Source: a candidate division Kazan bacterium RIFCSPLOWO2_01_FULL_48_13 (GTDB lineage: Bacteria; Patescibacteriota; Kazan-3B-28; UBA10110). From it: a stretch of DNA of 33,550 nucleotides. The notes under the pieces were generated by a model. That model was not told where the DNA came from, ran no database searches, and saw nothing but the letters and a program-made list of their open reading frames with translations. Location of the stretch: positions 88,300-121,849 of the forward strand of contig METE01000002.1 in assembly GCA_001771275.1 (NCBI GenBank), written 5' to 3'. Positions 31,570 through 33,550 of the stretch are shown piece by piece; positions within the stretch are counted from its first letter, which is position 1; every line of letters begins with the position of its first letter. The translations under genes and the position numbers were made by a program.

Positions 31570-32337
31570 CTACAGCGGTAAGATAACCGGAATTTTAGGG
31601 ATATCGGCAAATTTGTTCAGCTGATCGACATCAACTGGCGGAGTGGAGATAAGATCGGCTGTGACGATCAGCCGGCGCAGATTGGTTCCCACTGGCACAC
31701 AGGTCATAATCGACATAGTGGGTGTGGGGGTCTGTTTTAATACGCTGGTTTCTTTGGGGCTAACTACCTTGCTGCCGTTGACTCGATAAACATATTCACC
31801 GCCTTCGTAGTAGACATACAACAGGTCGTTGGTTTTAACCTGCTCGAGCAACGCAAATACACGATTATAATCGCCGCCTCGCCACCAGTAGTAAGAGCTG
31901 TGACCGGTAATAAACATATTGCCTACTCGGCCGGGCAGAGCCGTATTGGCGTAGTGGGCCACCCCGCTTTTCAGCGATTCCAAAATATCTTTGTTGTTAG
32001 TGCTCTCTACTATCACGATCGGAGCGTTAACATTAATCTTAGGAATAATCAACCGCGTATCTTGCGGGATAGGCTGGGTCCGTTCGCCAATTTGAGGGGC
32101 GATCGAAGCATAATCGGGTGAGGAAATGGGAAGTCCCAAGTTGGTACCGGCCTTCTGCCAACTGCCGGAATTTACCCAGTAATGCACCTGAGCATAAATA
32201 TTCGGCCACATAATAAAGGCAGTAGAAATAGCAAAAAATATTAGAAAGAGGCCCAAAAACTTGAGTATCTCCATAAAAAATCCGCGAGCGCGACTGCGCG
32301 GTTGATGATTTGAGACATAATTTAATTGCTGTTCCAT
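31570..32337 (-). CDS. Sortase (class D/E-like transpeptidase)
   Basis: 255 aa. One N-terminal membrane helix (about 23-44). The catalytic domain has the catalytic His146 in 'FITGHSSYYWW' and Cys213 in 'MTCVPVGTNLRRLIV', followed by Arg221/222, the three residues needed for cutting and joining sorting-signal proteins. 'LIIPKINVNAPIVIVE' is the usual domain start. It likely anchors or joins exported proteins; no typical LPXTG protein is in this window. TATACT sits 7 nt before the ATG, with TTGCCA 18 nt further upstream and no Shine-Dalgarno site, the clearest leaderless promoter here. Confidence 0.94.
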   Translation of the reverse strand: MEQQLNYVSNHQPRSRARGFFMEILKFLGLFLIFFAISTAFIMWPNIYAQVHYWVNSGSWQKAGTNLGLPISSPDYASIAPQIGERTQPIPQDTRLIIPKINVNAPIVIVESTNNKDILESLKSGVAHYANTALPGRVGNMFITGHSSYYWWRGGDYNRVFALLEQVKTNDLLYVYYEGGEYVYRVNGSKVVSPKETSVLKQTPTPTMSIMTCVPVGTNLRRLIVTADLISTPPVDVDQLNKFADIPKIPVILPL

Positions 32338-32374
32338 TACTGTCAGTATACCCCGTTAGAAATACTGGTGGCAA

Positions 32375-32782
32375 TTACAGGTCAAAGCCAATCTTCTCAG
32401 CTAAAACCTCAAACTTTTGTACGCCCTCCAACCTACTACTATCCTTAAACTCCCAAGTGGGATATAACTTAATATTTTCGGCCCGACAGGCCGCATTTTG
32501 TACACCACTATTGACACTGACATCACAGTTGACATAAGTAACAAACTTCCAAGCATCAGCAAACATCTGCTTTTGATATTTGCAAGCTGAACAAAACTCC
32601 GAGCCATACATCTTCACCCCTGCCGCAGTTAAGGCTTTGGCCAGACTTTCGATCTTAGCGGACGGAAAATCACTAACTGGCGCGGCGTTATTCGCGGGCG
32701 GCTTAGCTGCAGCACAACCCGCCCCCATTAAGGTAACTAACATCAACATCGCTATCGGCCAAAATTTAATTTGGTTCATCAT
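32375..32782 (-). CDS. Thioredoxin-fold lipoprotein or membrane-anchored redox protein
   Basis: 135 aa. Hydrophobic start with a possible lipobox ('VTLMGAGC', Cys23; not a perfect match), then a thioredoxin-like domain with 'MYGSEFCSACKYQKQMF' (CxxC at Cys64 and Cys67) and 'YVNCDV...CRAENIKLYPTWEF'. This is the pattern of the Trx domain fused to VKOR in other bacteria, which oxidises exported proteins. It is likely to act outside the membrane in disulfide formation. ATG at 32782 (another at 32779). Next to the cupredoxin-like and SafE-like genes it suggests an exported redox unit. Confidence 0.87.
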   Translation of the reverse strand: MMNQIKFWPIAMLMLVTLMGAGCAAAKPPANNAAPVSDFPSAKIESLAKALTAAGVKMYGSEFCSACKYQKQMFADAWKFVTYVNCDVSVNSGVQNAACRAENIKLYPTWEFKDSSRLEGVQKFEVLAEKIGFDL

Positions 32783-32817
32783 GAGATTATCTTATCAAAT
32801 AAAATCGCAGGGGTTAC

Positions 32818-33210
32818 TTAATTAAATTGAATTACAAAGTTATACATCCCCATGGCGCACAAGCCCTGCAACACAGTCCCCGCTGGTTGAGGATACACTT
32901 CTACGAGAGTCTCTCCAGATATTGGAAGATTAGTCTGATACCCAATACTGGGAATCACTAAAGCCGAGGAACAATCGAAAGTTCCTTTAGTGACGATTTT
33001 AATAATAGTTGGGGTATTAGCTTTGGCCACCGTGCCGCGGGGCGAATATCCCCCTCTGGCCGTGATGGTAATGATTTGCTTACCATCCACCATGGTGACA
33101 TTGTTTCTCTCGGCGGCTGTTGGTTGTGTTTTTGGTAGTATGCGAGCAAGAATAACCGTTCCGCCAATCAAGATAACTACCAAGGAGATGGTAATGATAA
33201 TCGCTTTCAT
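32818..33210 (-). CDS. Membrane-anchored cupredoxin-like protein
   Basis: 130 aa. N-terminal membrane anchor (about 3-24, 'AIIITISLVVILIGGTVILA'), then a cupredoxin-like beta domain: 'QIITITARGGYSPRGTVAKANTPTIIKIVTKGTFDCSSALVIPSIGYQTNLP' pattern and 'GLCAMGMYNFVI' near the end. Candidate metal ligands are Cys in 'FDCSS' and Cys/Met in 'LCAMGM'; no conserved His, so copper binding is not certain. It lies 19 nt after the SafE-like gene, forming an operon typical of CPR, where it probably supports metal or redox handling outside the membrane. Confidence 0.85.
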   Translation of the reverse strand: MKAIIITISLVVILIGGTVILARILPKTQPTAAERNNVTMVDGKQIITITARGGYSPRGTVAKANTPTIIKIVTKGTFDCSSALVIPSIGYQTNLPISGETLVEVYPQPAGTVLQGLCAMGMYNFVIQFN

Positions 33211-33229
33211 CTAATTACAATAATATCAG

Positions 33230-33550
33230 CTAAAAATTAAATACGGGGGCGATGAGTCCGGCTGCAACCAGGCTGTTAATAATGTTGAACAACGCAAAGA
33301 TGATAACTATTAACCCCGCGCTCTTGTAAAAGATGCCGGCTTTAACATTATCTCGGATACTAAATGAACTAAAGCTGACTAAGGCTAATACCGGTAAAGT
33401 TCCTAACGCAAACGCTAACATTGTTAGCCCACCCGACAGGAAACTGCCAGTAGATAGCGTATAGATCTGCATTGATTGAGTAAAACCACATGGCAAAAAA
33501 AATGTGACAATCCCCACCAACGCAGGTGTTAAGGTGTGATTTATTTTAGT
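33230..33550 (-). CDS. SafE/TauE (DsbD-like) membrane protein, C-terminal part (runs off the right edge)
   Basis: The frame is open to the end of the window, so the TTG near 33520 is not the start. 106 residues are visible: 'TPALVGIVTFFLPCGFTQSMQIYTLSTGSFLSGGLTMLAFALGTLPVLALVSFSSF' pattern and two more membrane helices, ending '...LIAPVFNF'. The 'FFLPCGFTQ' motif with its Cys is shared with DsbD/CcdA-type and heavy-metal or sulfite exporter-like families. Four helices are likely in this half. It is the upstream gene of the cupredoxin-like and Trx-like pair. Confidence 0.85.
   Translation of the reverse strand, partial: TKINHTLTPALVGIVTFFLPCGFTQSMQIYTLSTGSFLSGGLTMLAFALGTLPVLALVSFSSFSIRDNVKAGIFYKSAGLIVIIFALFNIINSLVAAGLIAPVFNF

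Overview
The window looks like chromosomal DNA of a small-genome bacterium of the Patescibacteria/CPR type, although the phylum is an inference. The signs are a bifunctional phosphoglucose/phosphomannose isomerase, a PEGA-domain protein, a large secreted protein ending in a 'DWTNGYLV' type tail, a membrane sortase, a SafE/cupredoxin/thioredoxin trio, and short intergenic gaps filled with small palindromic repeats. Most genes are on the minus strand. Some starts have clear Shine-Dalgarno sites. Many others have none and instead carry a -10-like hexamer 6-9 nt before the ATG, which suggests leaderless mRNAs.

Layout. 1-4650 (minus): the 5' end of aspS, a small membrane protein, a PGI/PMI, endonuclease IV, a secreted unknown protein and a soluble unknown protein. 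4730-6655 (plus): tRNA-Glu(CTC), then a pyrF-pyrE operon with promoter and terminator. 6660-8834: a repeat-rich gap, a small conserved protein and purF. 9015-10150 (minus): a cobalamin-type riboswitch with its own promoter, a 26-bp perfect palindrome and an unrecognised acidic protein. 10235-12065 (minus): dUTPase, an RRM RNA-binding protein with a structured leader, a Nudix hydrolase and a relic of glutamate racemase. 12295-15436: a Gmad2 protein, an SNF-family Na+ symporter, a cupin and a DedA protein. 15499-18847 (minus): two tandem sigma-70 paralogues that share an unusual insertion. 19220-19545 (minus): an intact tRNA-Gln(CTG) lying inside a larger, interrupted tRNA-like gene. 19580-25323 (minus): a membrane protein, a glycosyltransferase, gltX and a 783-aa surface protein. 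25324-29887 (minus): an envelope cluster of murA, two GT4 enzymes and a WecG/TagA-type enzyme. 29942-33550: a PEGA protein (plus), then sortase, thioredoxin-like, cupredoxin-like and SafE-like genes (minus).

How the genes fit together. There are three themes: translation (aspS, gltX, tRNA-Glu, tRNA-Gln), nucleotide metabolism and sanitation (pyrF, pyrE, purF, dut, Nudix, nfo), and cell envelope and export (murA, glycosyltransferases, PGI/PMI, sortase, surface proteins, redox proteins). At least four small palindromic repeat families occupy the gaps. One copy sits in the D-loop of the interrupted tRNA-like gene, and another hairpin forms the variable stem of the riboswitch.

The most unusual items are the tRNA-inside-tRNA arrangement, the riboswitch in front of a gene with no known B12 link, the sigma-factor pair with its shared insertion, and the recurring leaderless promoter geometry.
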